From: CAYYFX01 sp964571855
GTDB lineage: Bacteria > ARS69
Reading direction: 5' to 3'
NCBI GenBank assembly: GCA_964571855.1
Contig: CAZNDO010000026.1
Span: forward strand, 1-52,869
DNA: 52,869 nucleotides
The notes under the pieces are model-generated. The model worked only from the letters and a program-made list of their open reading frames with translations, was not told the origin of the DNA and made no database searches. The translations under genes and the position numbers were made by a program. Of the stretch, positions 6,906-15,630 are shown one piece after another. Each line of letters opens with the position of its first letter. Position 1 is the first letter of the stretch.

Positions 6906-8876
6906 CTACGAGATGGAGGGTGGAACGGGGTGCGCAGGGTGGCGGATCAGGAGCCACAGGGCCAGCGCGAGGGCCACGGCAGTGGCGAGCCAGGCAGGGG
7001 GACCGTTGAGGAGGGTGGCCAGGTCCTCGTTCCGGGCCATCGCGATCGCCAGCGCGTTGTAGGTGGCGTGGGCCAGCATGGCGGGGAACAGGGAGCCGGT
7101 GCGGATCACCACGAGCGCGAAGGCCGCGCCCACCAGGAAGGTCGGGGCGAAGCGGAAGATGCTGAGGTGGATCAGGGCGAAGAAGGCGGATGACGCAAGG
7201 ATCGCGGCGCGGGTGGTGCCGACGCGGCGGAAGAGGCCGAGGAAGGCGCCGCGGAAGACCAGCTCCTCGCAGATGCCCGGGGATACCGCCATCAGCAGGA
7301 GCACCGGGACGAGCCCCAGGTGCTCCACCGGGTCGGTCAGCTGCGCGAAGAGGCTCTCCGGGGCCGGGATCAGCTTCGACTGCAATGCCACCACGCCGCG
7401 GCTCATCGGGAGCACGAGGCCCGCGCCGAGCAGGGGCGCGGCCACGAACGCGGTCCACGGGGCGGCGCGCAGCGAGAGCACGTCGCGCACCGCGCCGCCG
7501 CTCCAGGCGAGGCGCGCGGCGGCGAAGCCCAGGGCCGGGAGCAGCGCCCACAGGCTCCACAGGAGTCCCGGGACGAACGCGCGGGTCTGCAGCAGGCTGC
7601 CGCCGTAGAAGAAGCCCAGCACGGTGACGGCCATGCCGAGCCACAGCGCGCGCCGCCGGCCGGCGCGCGTGCGCGCGAAGAATGGCTCCGGATCGAAGCC
7701 GAGGATGGTGTCCTCGCGGGAGAGGACGCCGGTGGTCCACCGCATCGTGAGCGCGGCCCAGCCCACGGACGCCGCGGCCACGAGCGCCAGGAGGAACGGC
7801 GGCACGGGCGCCACGAGCCCGTCGCGCACGGCGAGCGCCACGTTCGCCAGCGGCAGCAGCGCGGTGAACGCATCCAGCCGCACGTCCTGTCCGGTGGCCA
7901 GGAGCCCCGGCAGCACGGCCACGAGCATCACCGGCATGACGTACAGCTGCGCCTCCTTGAGGCTGCGCGCGAACGCGGAAATCCCCAGGAGCGCCCCGCC
8001 CACGAGCGCCGCGAGCGGCACCACGAGCGCGAACGCGGTGACGATCCCGCCGCCGCCCAGCACGATGCGCGCGGCCGGATCCTGCGGGTCCGCGATCAGC
8101 CCGAGCCGGTAGCACGCGAGCAGGCTGGCCAGGTTCAGGATCCCCGTGATCGACGTGGCCCCCCACACCACCAGGAACTTCGCGCGCGCGATGCGGCTGC
8201 GGTGCACGGGCGTGAGGTACAGGGTCTCCAGCGTCCCGCGCTCCTTCTCCCCGGCGAAGAGATCCGTGGAGAGCGAGCTGCCGCCGATGAACAGCGTCAT
8301 CACGAGGAGCAGCGGGATCATGCGCCCGGCGCGCGACCCGCCGGACTCCTCCGCGGTGGCCACGTCCACGGCCTCCACGGTGGCGAGCGCCGCGAGGTCC
8401 GCGGTGCCGCCGGCGTCGCGGTACGCGCGCTCGGCCGCCTCCGTGCGCATCCCTTCCAGCGCCTCCCGCAGCGCGGCCTCGGCATCGGCGGAGGTCTCGT
8501 GCGGGCCGTGGTACACGATCCGCACCGCGGGCGGCTCGCCGTCCCGGGGCGTCAGCCCGTCCGGCGCGTCCACCCATGCTTCCAGGCGGCCCTCCCGCAC
8601 CGCCTCGCGGGGATCCGCCTCCGGATCGAGGCGCACCACCATGAAGGACGGGTCCTTGCGCAGCGCGCGGGCGAGCGAGTCCGCGTCGCCCGTCACGCAC
8701 ACGCGGTAGACGTTCTCCTTCGCCGCGCTCTCCTCGCGCCGCTCCAGGCTGGACGTCAGCGAGAACGTGGCGGGGTACACGAAGACCGGGAGCACGAACG
8801 AGAGCAGCACGGCGCGGCGATCGCGCGCGATCTCGCGGATCTCCTTCCGGAAGAAGACGAGGCTGGGACGGCTCAT
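6906..8876 (-). CDS. NatB-type ABC permease fused to a CPBP intramembrane protease
   Basis: 656 aa membrane protein. The N-terminal half (about 1-400) is an ABC-2/NatB-type permease. It starts with a cytoplasmic basic segment and a transmembrane helix, then a large extracytoplasmic domain, then further helices, including the family motif GEKERGTLETLYLTP. The C-terminal part (about 440-656) is a CPBP (Abi/Rce1-type) protease domain: EELVFRG at 537-543 (E537, E538, R542), FFALIHLS with H570, and HATYN with H603 and N607, so all three motifs are intact. The ATG at 8876 overlaps the ATPase stop (ATGA). It is the third gene of a permease-ATPase-permease operon. The fused protease may process the exported cargo, a membrane protein or a peptide; the substrate is unknown. 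Confidence 0.88.
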   Translation of the reverse strand: MSRPSLVFFRKEIREIARDRRAVLLSFVLPVFVYPATFSLTSSLERREESAAKENVYRVCVTGDADSLARALRKDPSFMVVRLDPEADPREAVREGRLEAWVDAPDGLTPRDGEPPAVRIVYHGPHETSADAEAALREALEGMRTEAAERAYRDAGGTADLAALATVEAVDVATAEESGGSRAGRMIPLLLVMTLFIGGSSLSTDLFAGEKERGTLETLYLTPVHRSRIARAKFLVVWGATSITGILNLASLLACYRLGLIADPQDPAARIVLGGGGIVTAFALVVPLAALVGGALLGISAFARSLKEAQLYVMPVMLVAVLPGLLATGQDVRLDAFTALLPLANVALAVRDGLVAPVPPFLLALVAAASVGWAALTMRWTTGVLSREDTILGFDPEPFFARTRAGRRRALWLGMAVTVLGFFYGGSLLQTRAFVPGLLWSLWALLPALGFAAARLAWSGGAVRDVLSLRAAPWTAFVAAPLLGAGLVLPMSRGVVALQSKLIPAPESLFAQLTDPVEHLGLVPVLLLMAVSPGICEELVFRGAFLGLFRRVGTTRAAILASSAFFALIHLSIFRFAPTFLVGAAFALVVIRTGSLFPAMLAHATYNALAIAMARNEDLATLLNGPPAWLATAVALALALWLLIRHPAHPVPPSIS

Positions 8877-9622
8877 GCGCCGGACATCACGATCGTGCGG
8901 AAGACGTCCTCGAGGTAGTGCTGCCCGGTGCGCTCCCGCAGCTCCGCCAGCGTCCCGAGCGCGCGCAAGGTGCCCGCGTGGATGATGGCGATCCGGTCGC
9001 ACAACCGCTCCACCTCGCTCATGATGTGCGTGCTGAACAGGACGCACTTGCCGTTCCGGCGGCACTCCTCCACGAACTCCAGCGTGGCGGCGGCGGCCAG
9101 CACGTCGAGGCCGGCGGTGGGCTCGTCGAACACGAGCACGGGCGGGTCGTGCACGACCGCGCGCCCGATCGAGACCTTCTGCTTCATCCCGGTGGAGAGC
9201 TTCTCGCAGCGCTGGTTGCGGTACCCGTCGATTCCGAAGGTGGTGAGCACGCGCTCCACGCGCTCGTCCAGCGCGGCCCCCTTCAAGCCGTGGAACTCCG
9301 CGAAAAAGCGCAGCGTCTCCTCCGCGGTGAGCCGGTGATAGAGCCCCGTGGTCCCGGAGAGGAAGCCGAGCGCGTGTCGCACGGCGCGGGGGTCCTCGCG
9401 GATGTCGTGACCCGCCACCCACGCCGTGCCCGCGGTGGGCGTGAGCACGGTGGACAGCATGCGCAACGTGGTGGTCTTCCCCGCGCCGTTCAGCCCGAGC
9501 AGCCCGAACACCTCGCCGGCGCGGCACTCGAACGACACCCCGTCCACCGCGCGGACACCCTCGCCGCCGCGGTGGTCCGGGAACACCTTGACCAGCCCCT
9601 CGACCCGGATCGAACCGGTCAC
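8873..9622 (-). CDS. ABC transporter ATP-binding protein, NatA-like
   Basis: 249 aa. Cytoplasmic ATPase that should energise the two flanking permeases. Seen: Walker A GLNGAGKT at 43-50, signature LSTGMKQ at 142-148, Walker B VLVFDEP at 162-168 followed by the TAGLD D-loop, and the switch histidine in FSTHIMSE. All residues needed for ATP hydrolysis are present. The start is GTG at 9622, which overlaps the upstream permease stop (GTGA), and its own stop overlaps the ATG of the permease-protease gene. NatA/NatB-type systems in other bacteria export sodium or other small compounds; the substrate here is not deducible. Confidence 0.94.
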   Translation of the reverse strand: MTGSIRVEGLVKVFPDHRGGEGVRAVDGVSFECRAGEVFGLLGLNGAGKTTTLRMLSTVLTPTAGTAWVAGHDIREDPRAVRHALGFLSGTTGLYHRLTAEETLRFFAEFHGLKGAALDERVERVLTTFGIDGYRNQRCEKLSTGMKQKVSIGRAVVHDPPVLVFDEPTAGLDVLAAAATLEFVEECRRNGKCVLFSTHIMSEVERLCDRIAIIHAGTLRALGTLAELRERTGQHYLEDVFRTIVMSGA

Positions 9623-10860
9623 GATCCCCCTCCCCGCAGCAGGCGGCGCAGCGACAGCTTCGGCTCCAGGAACGCGTCCTCGCGCGAGACGAGGCGCGCC
9701 GCCACGACGAGCGCCGCCAGCGTCACGAACGCGAGCACGGCGAACGTGACGACCACGGGCGCCGCATCCACCGGCCCGAGCAGCGCGGCCTCGAACAGCG
9801 CGCAGGCGTTCAACACGGGGATGAACGCCTGCGAGAGGCCGAAGGGCTCGCGCGACGCGCCGACCACGAGGCCCGGCACCATGGCCAGGAGGTACGCGGG
9901 GCTGAGCGCCGCCTGCCCCTCGCGGTAGGTGCGCGACGGCACCGCGATGATCATGAAGACGGCCGCCAGGAACGCCGCGGTCAGCACGGCCGCGCCGGAC
10001 ACGAGCACGAAGGACAGCGGATCGATCGACACGCGGATCTCCTCGCCCACGTCGAGCAGCTCCAGCACGAAGCCCAGGAACACGGACATGCTGGCGAGGT
10101 TCAGCGTGAACGCGGTGACCGCGGCCGTCACCACGAACAGGTACTTCCCCACGAACACGTCGGCGCGCGCCAGCGGCGAGACCAGGATGGTCTCGAGCGT
10201 CCCGCGCTCCCGCTCCCCGACCACGGTGTCCAGCGCCGCGGCCGCCGTGCCGACGGCCAGCATGAGGAGGAGGATCAACGGCAGCCCGGAGGCGAGGATC
10301 TGCCGGCCGCGCTGCACCGCGGACGCCGTGTTCTCCGACGTGACCGTGAAGCGGTCCAGCTCGCCGGGCGGCAGGCCGGCCGACGCCAGGATCGACTCGG
10401 CGCGGGCGCGGCGGAACGAGTCCACGGCGTCCTCCACCGCCTGCTTCGCCGCGCGCGAGCGGTCCTGCGCGCCGTCGTGGAAGAGCCGCGCGCCGGGACC
10501 CTCCCAGTGCAGCAGCGCGTGCGGCGCCGGCAACCCGGCGCCGGCGCGCGCGGCGCGATGCGCGCGGAAGCCGGCGCCGTCCGCCGGCGCCTCCGCCCCG
10601 GGGACGTCCACGAGGACCACGCCCTCCGTGCGGGCGAGGGAGTCCCGCACCGCGGCGGGCACGGGGCCGCTCAGCTCCACCACGGTGCCCTCCCGCTCGC
10701 CGATGCCGCGGACGACCTGCAGCACCTGCAGCACGCCGAACCCCAGCAACGGGTACAGGAACAGCGGCACGAGCACGACGTTGAACACGAGGTTGCGGTC
10801 CCGGCGCGCTTCACGCAGCTCCTTCGCCAGGACCTTCCGCACCGCGAGGAAATCCGGCAT
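9619..10860 (-). CDS. ABC-2 type permease, NatB-like
   Basis: 413 aa. First gene of the exporter operon. Seen: an N-terminal cytoplasmic basic segment followed by a helix (residues about 20-45), a large extracytoplasmic domain to about 200, then about five C-terminal helices. The NatB-family motif GERERGTLETILVSPL lies after the second helix. Unlike its partner at 6906-8876 it has no protease domain, so the operon encodes an asymmetric permease pair. The ATG at 10860 is preceded by a purine-rich GGGAGGGGAG ribosome binding site. The gene is divergent from the PAS-domain gene across a 413-bp intergenic region. Confidence 0.9.
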   Translation of the reverse strand: MPDFLAVRKVLAKELREARRDRNLVFNVVLVPLFLYPLLGFGVLQVLQVVRGIGEREGTVVELSGPVPAAVRDSLARTEGVVLVDVPGAEAPADGAGFRAHRAARAGAGLPAPHALLHWEGPGARLFHDGAQDRSRAAKQAVEDAVDSFRRARAESILASAGLPPGELDRFTVTSENTASAVQRGRQILASGLPLILLLMLAVGTAAAALDTVVGERERGTLETILVSPLARADVFVGKYLFVVTAAVTAFTLNLASMSVFLGFVLELLDVGEEIRVSIDPLSFVLVSGAAVLTAAFLAAVFMIIAVPSRTYREGQAALSPAYLLAMVPGLVVGASREPFGLSQAFIPVLNACALFEAALLGPVDAAPVVVTFAVLAFVTLAALVVAARLVSREDAFLEPKLSLRRLLRGGGS

Positions 10861-11273
10861 CGCCCCCGCTCCCCTCCCGCCCGCCGTCACGACCGCGTCG
10901 CCGGCGGGGATTCTGCGGCTTTTTCCCCTCAAACGGCAGGACTTTCCTGCCGTTCTCCGTACGTCGCCCGGAATCGGCCCGCGCCCTGCGCGGCCGGGGT
11001 GCACGCGGACCTCGGTCCGGCCCGCTCGACGGTCGTGCCCGACCCTGGAAGTGCCGGGGGCGGGGGGGAGCCTATACAGGGGCGGACTCCCTCGGATCGC
11101 GACGGGTCGGCCGGGGTCCTCGTGCACGGCCCGTCCCCGCGACCCCCGGAAGAAACACCGCGAATCGCCCGCTTCCCGCCACCCGGGACGAAAGTTCCAC
11201 GCACGCTCCGCCGATACCTCCGGGAAGGTGTCCCGTTCCACCGGGAGGGAGCCGTGTCCCGTCGAGGTCGTCG
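10861..11273. other. 413-bp divergent intergenic region with a hairpin
   Basis: No gene is recognised. It separates the minus-strand exporter operon from the plus-strand PAS gene, so it should hold both promoters. A TATACA hexamer at 11073-11078 is a possible -10 for the plus-strand gene, but no good -35 lies at the right distance. A perfect 10-bp hairpin is at 10932-10954. A possible eight-codon reading frame from GTG 11254 to TGA 11277 overlaps the PAS gene start. Confidence 0.5.
10932..10954. promoter_or_regulatory. Perfect 10-bp hairpin upstream of exporter operon
   Basis: AACGGCAGGA at 10932-10941 pairs with TCCTGCCGTT at 10945-10954 around a CTT loop. It lies 72 bp upstream of the permease start at 10860. 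It could be an operator or a leader structure of the exporter operon. It is unlikely to be a terminator, as no T-tract follows on either strand. Confidence 0.45.
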
Positions 11274-13193
11274 GTGAACCGCGAGGACCTCGCGGCCGCC
11301 CTGCCGCTCCTGTTCGAGAACTCCCCCGACGGCCACCTGCTCGTCGCCGCGACCGGGCAGGTGCAGCACGCCAGCCCGTCCGCGCGGCTGCTGCTGAACG
11401 CCGAGCCCGCCGACCTCGAGGGCACACCGCTCTCCCGCTGGTTCCCCTCGTTCGAGTTCCACCCCGGGATCCCCGTCCCCGCGCTCGAGACCGAGGCGGT
11501 CTCCGCCACGGGCGACCGCTTCCCGGTGGAGGTGGTCGTCGTGCCGGCGGAACCGGAGGTGGGCGGCGCCTGCTGGACCGTCTTCCGCGACGTCTCGGTG
11601 CGCCGCGGGCTGGAGGGCTCCGTGCGGCGGCACGCCGAGGAGCTGGAGGTCATGGTCCGTGCGCGCACGCGGGAGCTGGACGACCTGCGCACGCGCTACC
11701 GCCACCTGTACGACGTGGCACCCGTGCTGGATTTCGAGCTGGACTCGCAGGACGCCATCGCGTCCGCGAACCGGAAGGCGTGCGTCTCCCTGGGAGTCGT
11801 CATCGACCGGCTCGTGGGCGTGCCGCTCGCGGACCTCGCGCTGCCGGAGGAGCGGGCGAAGCTGCTCGACGCGCTGGCGGCGATGCGCGCGGGGTCGTCC
11901 GCGCCGTTCGAGGTCCGTCTGCGCGGCAAGGACGGCGTGGCCATCGACGTGATCCTCCACCCGCTCCGCCCGGAGCCCGGCCCGCGGCCGCGCATGCGCG
12001 TCGTGGGCCTGGACGTGACCGCGCGCCGCGAGGCGGAGCGGCAGGTGGACCAGAGCCTGGACCTCGCGGAGGCGCAGCGCGCGCGCATGGAGTGCATCGT
12101 GCGCGGGATCGGCGAAGGGCTGGTGGTCACCGATCCCGACGGCCAGGTGCGCCTGATGAACACGCGCGCGGAGCGGATCCTCGCGGTGGACGAGCGCTTC
12201 GCGTTCGGGCGCGATCTCCTCTCCGAGCAGCTCGACGCGGAGTTCGTGCGCCGCTGGAGCGCGTTCGCCGGCGGCGACGCCGACGCGGCCGAGGCCGAGC
12301 TCACGACCGGTGGCGGCGACGGCCGCCGCTACGCCGCCGTCTTCTCCCGCATCCGCACCCGCGAGGGACGGCCGGCCGCGTGCGCGGTCGTGCTGCGGGA
12401 CGTGACCGCGGCGCGCCGCGCCGAGACCGAGATGCGCGAGCTCTTCGCGGAGCTCGTGGGCGAGTTGCGCGGTCCGCTCAGCTCGATGCGCGCCCGGCAG
12501 GGATCCGGCGACGGATCGACGAGCCCCGGAGCCGCGGACCTGGAGCGGCTGGCGCAGCTCGTGGAGGAGCTGCTGCTGTTCGCGCGCCTCGAAGCGGGCC
12601 GCGAGACCTCCGCGGTGAAGCCGGGCGATCCGGCCGACATCGTGGCGCAGGCCGTGGCCGCGGTGGAGCCGCAGGCGGTCGCGCGGGGCGTGGCGTTCAC
12701 GATCCGCAGCGAGGGCCGGGATCTGCGCGCGCGCTTCGACGCCGACCATGCCCGCCGCGCCCTGGAACTCCTGCTGCGTCGCGCGCTGCGCACCGCGCCG
12801 GCGAACGGCCGCGTGGGGGTGGCGTTGGGCACCGCGGACGGTCGGGTGGAGATCACGGTCACCGAGGCGGCGCGGACGGCGGACGCGGACGCGAGCCGGG
12901 TCCGGCTGGAGCGCACCTCCGGGACCTACCGCGCGCAGGGCGCGGCGCCCTCGCTGGAGATCCACCTGGCCCGCCGTCTGGTGGAGGGCCAGGGGGCCGA
13001 GCTGCTCGTCGAGACGGGGAACGGACCCGCCGTGTACCGGCTGCGCCTGCCGGGAACCCCGTCCGCGGCCGCCCCGACCGCGACGACGCCGGCCGCGGCC
13101 ACGCCCGCCGGGTCGGCCCGCCCGCAGTTCGACCCGCTGGAGGACGAGCCGGACGAGGCCCTCCCGTCGGACGCGCAGGGCTCCGGCCGCTAG
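11274..13193 (+). CDS. Multi-PAS histidine kinase-like protein lacking the H-box histidine
   Basis: 639 aa, soluble (no membrane segment). Seen: about three PAS-like modules (residues about 8-110, 140-255, 275-385), the second and third each followed by a D-V/L-T-A-R-R-type PAS end. A helical linker with RTRELDDLRTRYRHLY is near 125-145. The dimerisation region ELVGELRGPLSSM aligns with the H-box but has Gly396 where the phosphoacceptor His should be. In the ATPase-like region the N-box Asn is absent (LLLRRALRTAP), no D-x-G-x-G is visible, and only the last segment (HLARRLVEGQGAELLVE) is recognisable. The C-terminus is a Pro/Ala-rich tail. It is thus probably a pseudokinase or PAS sensor scaffold. 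The start is GTG 11274 with GAGG at 11264-11267. No response regulator adjoins it. Confidence 0.82.
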   Translation: MNREDLAAALPLLFENSPDGHLLVAATGQVQHASPSARLLLNAEPADLEGTPLSRWFPSFEFHPGIPVPALETEAVSATGDRFPVEVVVVPAEPEVGGACWTVFRDVSVRRGLEGSVRRHAEELEVMVRARTRELDDLRTRYRHLYDVAPVLDFELDSQDAIASANRKACVSLGVVIDRLVGVPLADLALPEERAKLLDALAAMRAGSSAPFEVRLRGKDGVAIDVILHPLRPEPGPRPRMRVVGLDVTARREAERQVDQSLDLAEAQRARMECIVRGIGEGLVVTDPDGQVRLMNTRAERILAVDERFAFGRDLLSEQLDAEFVRRWSAFAGGDADAAEAELTTGGGDGRRYAAVFSRIRTREGRPAACAVVLRDVTAARRAETEMRELFAELVGELRGPLSSMRARQGSGDGSTSPGAADLERLAQLVEELLLFARLEAGRETSAVKPGDPADIVAQAVAAVEPQAVARGVAFTIRSEGRDLRARFDADHARRALELLLRRALRTAPANGRVGVALGTADGRVEITVTEAARTADADASRVRLERTSGTYRAQGAAPSLEIHLARRLVEGQGAELLVETGNGPAVYRLRLPGTPSAAAPTATTPAAATPAGSARPQFDPLEDEPDEALPSDAQGSGR

Positions 13194-13276
13194 GCCCGGA
13201 CCGACCGGCCGTCCCCCGTCCGGCGGCCACCCGCCGGGAATCACCACGCGGATCGCCCACCGCGGGGCGGGACCCA

Positions 13277-13306
13277 TTGAAAACGACGGGCCGGACATCC
13301 GATAAT
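13277..13306 (+). promoter_or_regulatory. Sigma70-like promoter for the metallophosphatase gene
   Basis: TTGAAA at 13277-13282 and GATAAT at 13301-13306 are separated by 18 bp, each one or two mismatches from the consensus. This AT-rich pair stands out in a GC-rich intergenic region, 70 bp upstream of the ATG at 13377. It is the best promoter match seen in the window. Confidence 0.6.
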
Positions 13307-13376
13307 CCCTTCACGCCCGCGGCCGGGGTGGTCCCCCCTTTCGCCAAGCCGATCCGCGGGCCGCAAGGCGACCGCC

Positions 13377-14804
13377 ATGGCGTTCCCCCGCGCCTGCGTG
13401 TGGCTGCTCCTGGGCTGTGCCGTTTCCGCGCGCGCCGCGGACCTCGTCGTCACGCCGGTGGACCAGGACAACATCCTCCTGCACGTCCTCGCCGATCCGC
13501 AGTGCCCGCTCGTGTGCCCGCCGCCCACGCCGTGCTGCGACAACTTCGACGCGGTCATCGGGAACATGAACCTCGAAGTCCCCGACCTCACGATGCTGAA
13601 CGGGGACCTCGTCCTGGACAGCGCGGAGCAGGCGTCGCTGGACGTGTTCCTGGCGCGCTGGGACGCCATCCTCGGCGAGAAGCACTTCGTGCTGGGCAAC
13701 CACGAGGCGGATCCGGACCCATACGGCATCTTCAGGGATCCGCTCGACCACTGGTTCCCGGCGGTGACCTACGAACCGCTGTTCCGGCACGGGACGCCGG
13801 AATACCGCCGGTACTACTCGATCCACGTGGGGAACCCGCCGCGTGTGGCCGTGCTGGCCCTGAACAACAACTCCGACAGCTGGGTGGACGACGAGGTCTG
13901 CTACATCTACTGCGGCACGCCGAACGACCAGTTGAACCACGCCGGCTCCCCGCAGCGCGCGTGGCTGGAGGCCGAGATCGACGCGATGCCGTCCACCGTG
14001 GAAGTGGTCCTGGTGTGCGTCCACCGCACGTACTACGGCGTGGAGAACTACCTCTGCCGCGGGAACGTGCTGATGTCCGGGGGGGAGGTCGGCACCGCCC
14101 CCGCCGAGACGCTGCGGACCGGCGAGACGTCGTTCCTGCGGGTGCTGGAGAGCATCCCGGAGCGCACGAACGCGGAGCGCGTGCTCGTCCTCAGCGGGGA
14201 CCAGCACTGCTTCGCCATCACGCACCCGATCCGCCGGAACGTGCGCGACGACGCGGACGGGATCCCGTTCGTCGTGCTCGGGGGCGCGGGCGCGCCGATC
14301 CGCCGTTCCGCGGTGTACCCCGCGCCCGGGAAGATCCCCGCGGGCCTGCTGCGCCACGCGTTCGACGACAAGCACTTCTGGACGCAGGTGCTCGTGACGA
14401 CCGACGACGTGCAGCTCCACGTGCGGGAGGCGTACTCGGACAGCCTGCTGTTCGAGGCGAGCTGGTCCCTGGGACCCCCCATCCCCACCGCGACGCCGGA
14501 ACCCGCCCGCCCGCCGGCCAGCGGCCTGTCCTGCCTGCCGAACCCGGTCCGCGGCAGCCTGGCGCACATCCGCTACCGTCCGCCGCGCCCGCTGGACACG
14601 GCAGACCTCGACGAGCTCGCCGTGTACGACCTGCACGGGCGGCGTGTGCGGTCCCTGCACCGCGGCGGCTGGAGCGACGGGGAGTACGTGCGCGAGTGGG
14701 ATCTCACGGACGAGGACGGACGCCCGGTGGCCTCCGGGCAGTACTACCTGCTCGCGCGCGCGGGCGCGCGCATCGCCTCGGAGAAGTTCACCGTCATCCG
14801 GTGA
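13377..14804 (+). CDS. Secreted calcineurin-like metallophosphatase with FlgD-like C-terminal domain
   Basis: 475 aa. An N-terminal signal peptide (residues about 1-21, ending ARA-AD) indicates export. The metallophosphoesterase domain shows ADPQ in place of the usual D-x-H, then NGDLVLD, GNHEAD, CVHRTYYG and SGDQHCF, a plausible di-metal set. After a Pro/Ala-rich linker near 370, residues about 380-475 form a FlgD-like immunoglobulin-type module. Its visible parts are LPNPVRG, LAVYDLHGRRVRSL and the terminal SGQYYLLARAG. Such modules act as C-terminal sorting or anchoring regions in FCB-group secreted proteins. Substrate unknown. The start follows the promoter at 13277-13306. Its last 11 bp overlap the convergent methyltransferase gene. 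Confidence 0.87.
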   Translation: MAFPRACVWLLLGCAVSARAADLVVTPVDQDNILLHVLADPQCPLVCPPPTPCCDNFDAVIGNMNLEVPDLTMLNGDLVLDSAEQASLDVFLARWDAILGEKHFVLGNHEADPDPYGIFRDPLDHWFPAVTYEPLFRHGTPEYRRYYSIHVGNPPRVAVLALNNNSDSWVDDEVCYIYCGTPNDQLNHAGSPQRAWLEAEIDAMPSTVEVVLVCVHRTYYGVENYLCRGNVLMSGGEVGTAPAETLRTGETSFLRVLESIPERTNAERVLVLSGDQHCFAITHPIRRNVRDDADGIPFVVLGGAGAPIRRSAVYPAPGKIPAGLLRHAFDDKHFWTQVLVTTDDVQLHVREAYSDSLLFEASWSLGPPIPTATPEPARPPASGLSCLPNPVRGSLAHIRYRPPRPLDTADLDELAVYDLHGRRVRSLHRGGWSDGEYVREWDLTDEDGRPVASGQYYLLARAGARIASEKFTVIR

Positions 14805-15621
14805 CGCGCGACGGACGCGCCGCGACGCGCGCGCGCTGCCGGCCCGCCTCGTACAACAGGATCCCCGCGGACACGGAGACGTTCAGGGAGTCCGCGCTCC
14901 CGCGCATCGGGATGCGGACGCGCTCGTCCGCCGCGGCGAGGAAGTCGTCCGGCAACCCGGCATCCTCCCGGCCGAACACGAGCGCCACCGCGCCCCGGAG
15001 ATCCGCCTCGTCCGGGGTCCGCTCCCCCTGCGGGGAGGCGGCCACGATGCGCAGCCCCGCGCCGCGCAACCAGTCGCGCAGGCCGCCGGCCGGACACACC
15101 GCCACCGGCACGGTGAACAGGCACCCGAGGCTCGAGCGCACGACGTTGGGATTCCAGAGATCGGTGCCGCCCGACACGACGAACGCGTCGGCGCCGAGCC
15201 CGTCCGCGGAGCGCAGCAGCGCACCCACGTTGCCGGGCTTCTCCAGCCCCTCGGCCGCGAGCACGAGCGGCGCGGGCGGCAGGCGCAGCGCGTCCGGACG
15301 CGCGTCCGGGATCGGGAACACCGCCACCACGCCCTCGTCCCCCTCGCGCAACGCCAGCTTCGCCGAGACCGCGGCGTTCACGGGATGGATGCGCCCGCCG
15401 CCCCGCTCGGCGGCGGCGACGATGCGGTCCGTGGCCGCATCGCCGCCCGCCAGCCGCGCCTCCTCCACGAACACGGACTCCGGCACGAGCCCCGCCTCCA
15501 GCGCGCGCTGCACCTCGCGGCGCCCCTCCACGAGGAAGCGGCCCGCGCGCGTGCGGGCGCGGCGGTCGCGAAGGCGCACCGCGTCCTTCACGCGCGGGTT
15601 GTCGGGACTCGTGATCCGCAC
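14794..15621 (-). CDS. SpoU/TrmH-family RNA 2'-O-methyltransferase
   Basis: 275 aa. Methylates a ribose 2'-OH of rRNA or tRNA with S-adenosylmethionine. Seen: an N-terminal substrate-binding domain opening ITSPDNPRVKDAVRLRDRRAR with FLVEGRREVQRAL, and the SPOUT catalytic motifs EKPGNVGALLRSADGLGAD, VFGREDAGLP and the C-terminal IPMRGSADSLNVSVSAGILLYE. The N-terminal layout resembles RlmB/AviRb-like members. The target nucleotide cannot be assigned. The GTG at 15621 was chosen because GGGGGAG lies just upstream, between the subtilase TAG and the start. It is co-directional with and 9 bp downstream of the subtilase gene, an odd operon partner. Confidence 0.9.
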   Translation of the reverse strand: MRITSPDNPRVKDAVRLRDRRARTRAGRFLVEGRREVQRALEAGLVPESVFVEEARLAGGDAATDRIVAAAERGGGRIHPVNAAVSAKLALREGDEGVVAVFPIPDARPDALRLPPAPLVLAAEGLEKPGNVGALLRSADGLGADAFVVSGGTDLWNPNVVRSSLGCLFTVPVAVCPAGGLRDWLRGAGLRIVAASPQGERTPDEADLRGAVALVFGREDAGLPDDFLAAADERVRIPMRGSADSLNVSVSAGILLYEAGRQRARVAARPSRVTG

Positions 15622-15630
15622 GCGCTCCCC

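Noticed and set aside
6757..7062. Frame of about 100 codons in the large inverted repeat whose translation resembles that of the left arm
   Set aside because: The resemblance follows from the arms being inverted copies; there is no ribosome binding site or domain.
11046..11078. Promoter for the PAS gene with TATACA at 11073
   Set aside because: The nearest -35-like hexamer (TGGAAG at 11046) is 21 bp away and matches poorly, so it is not listed as a feature.
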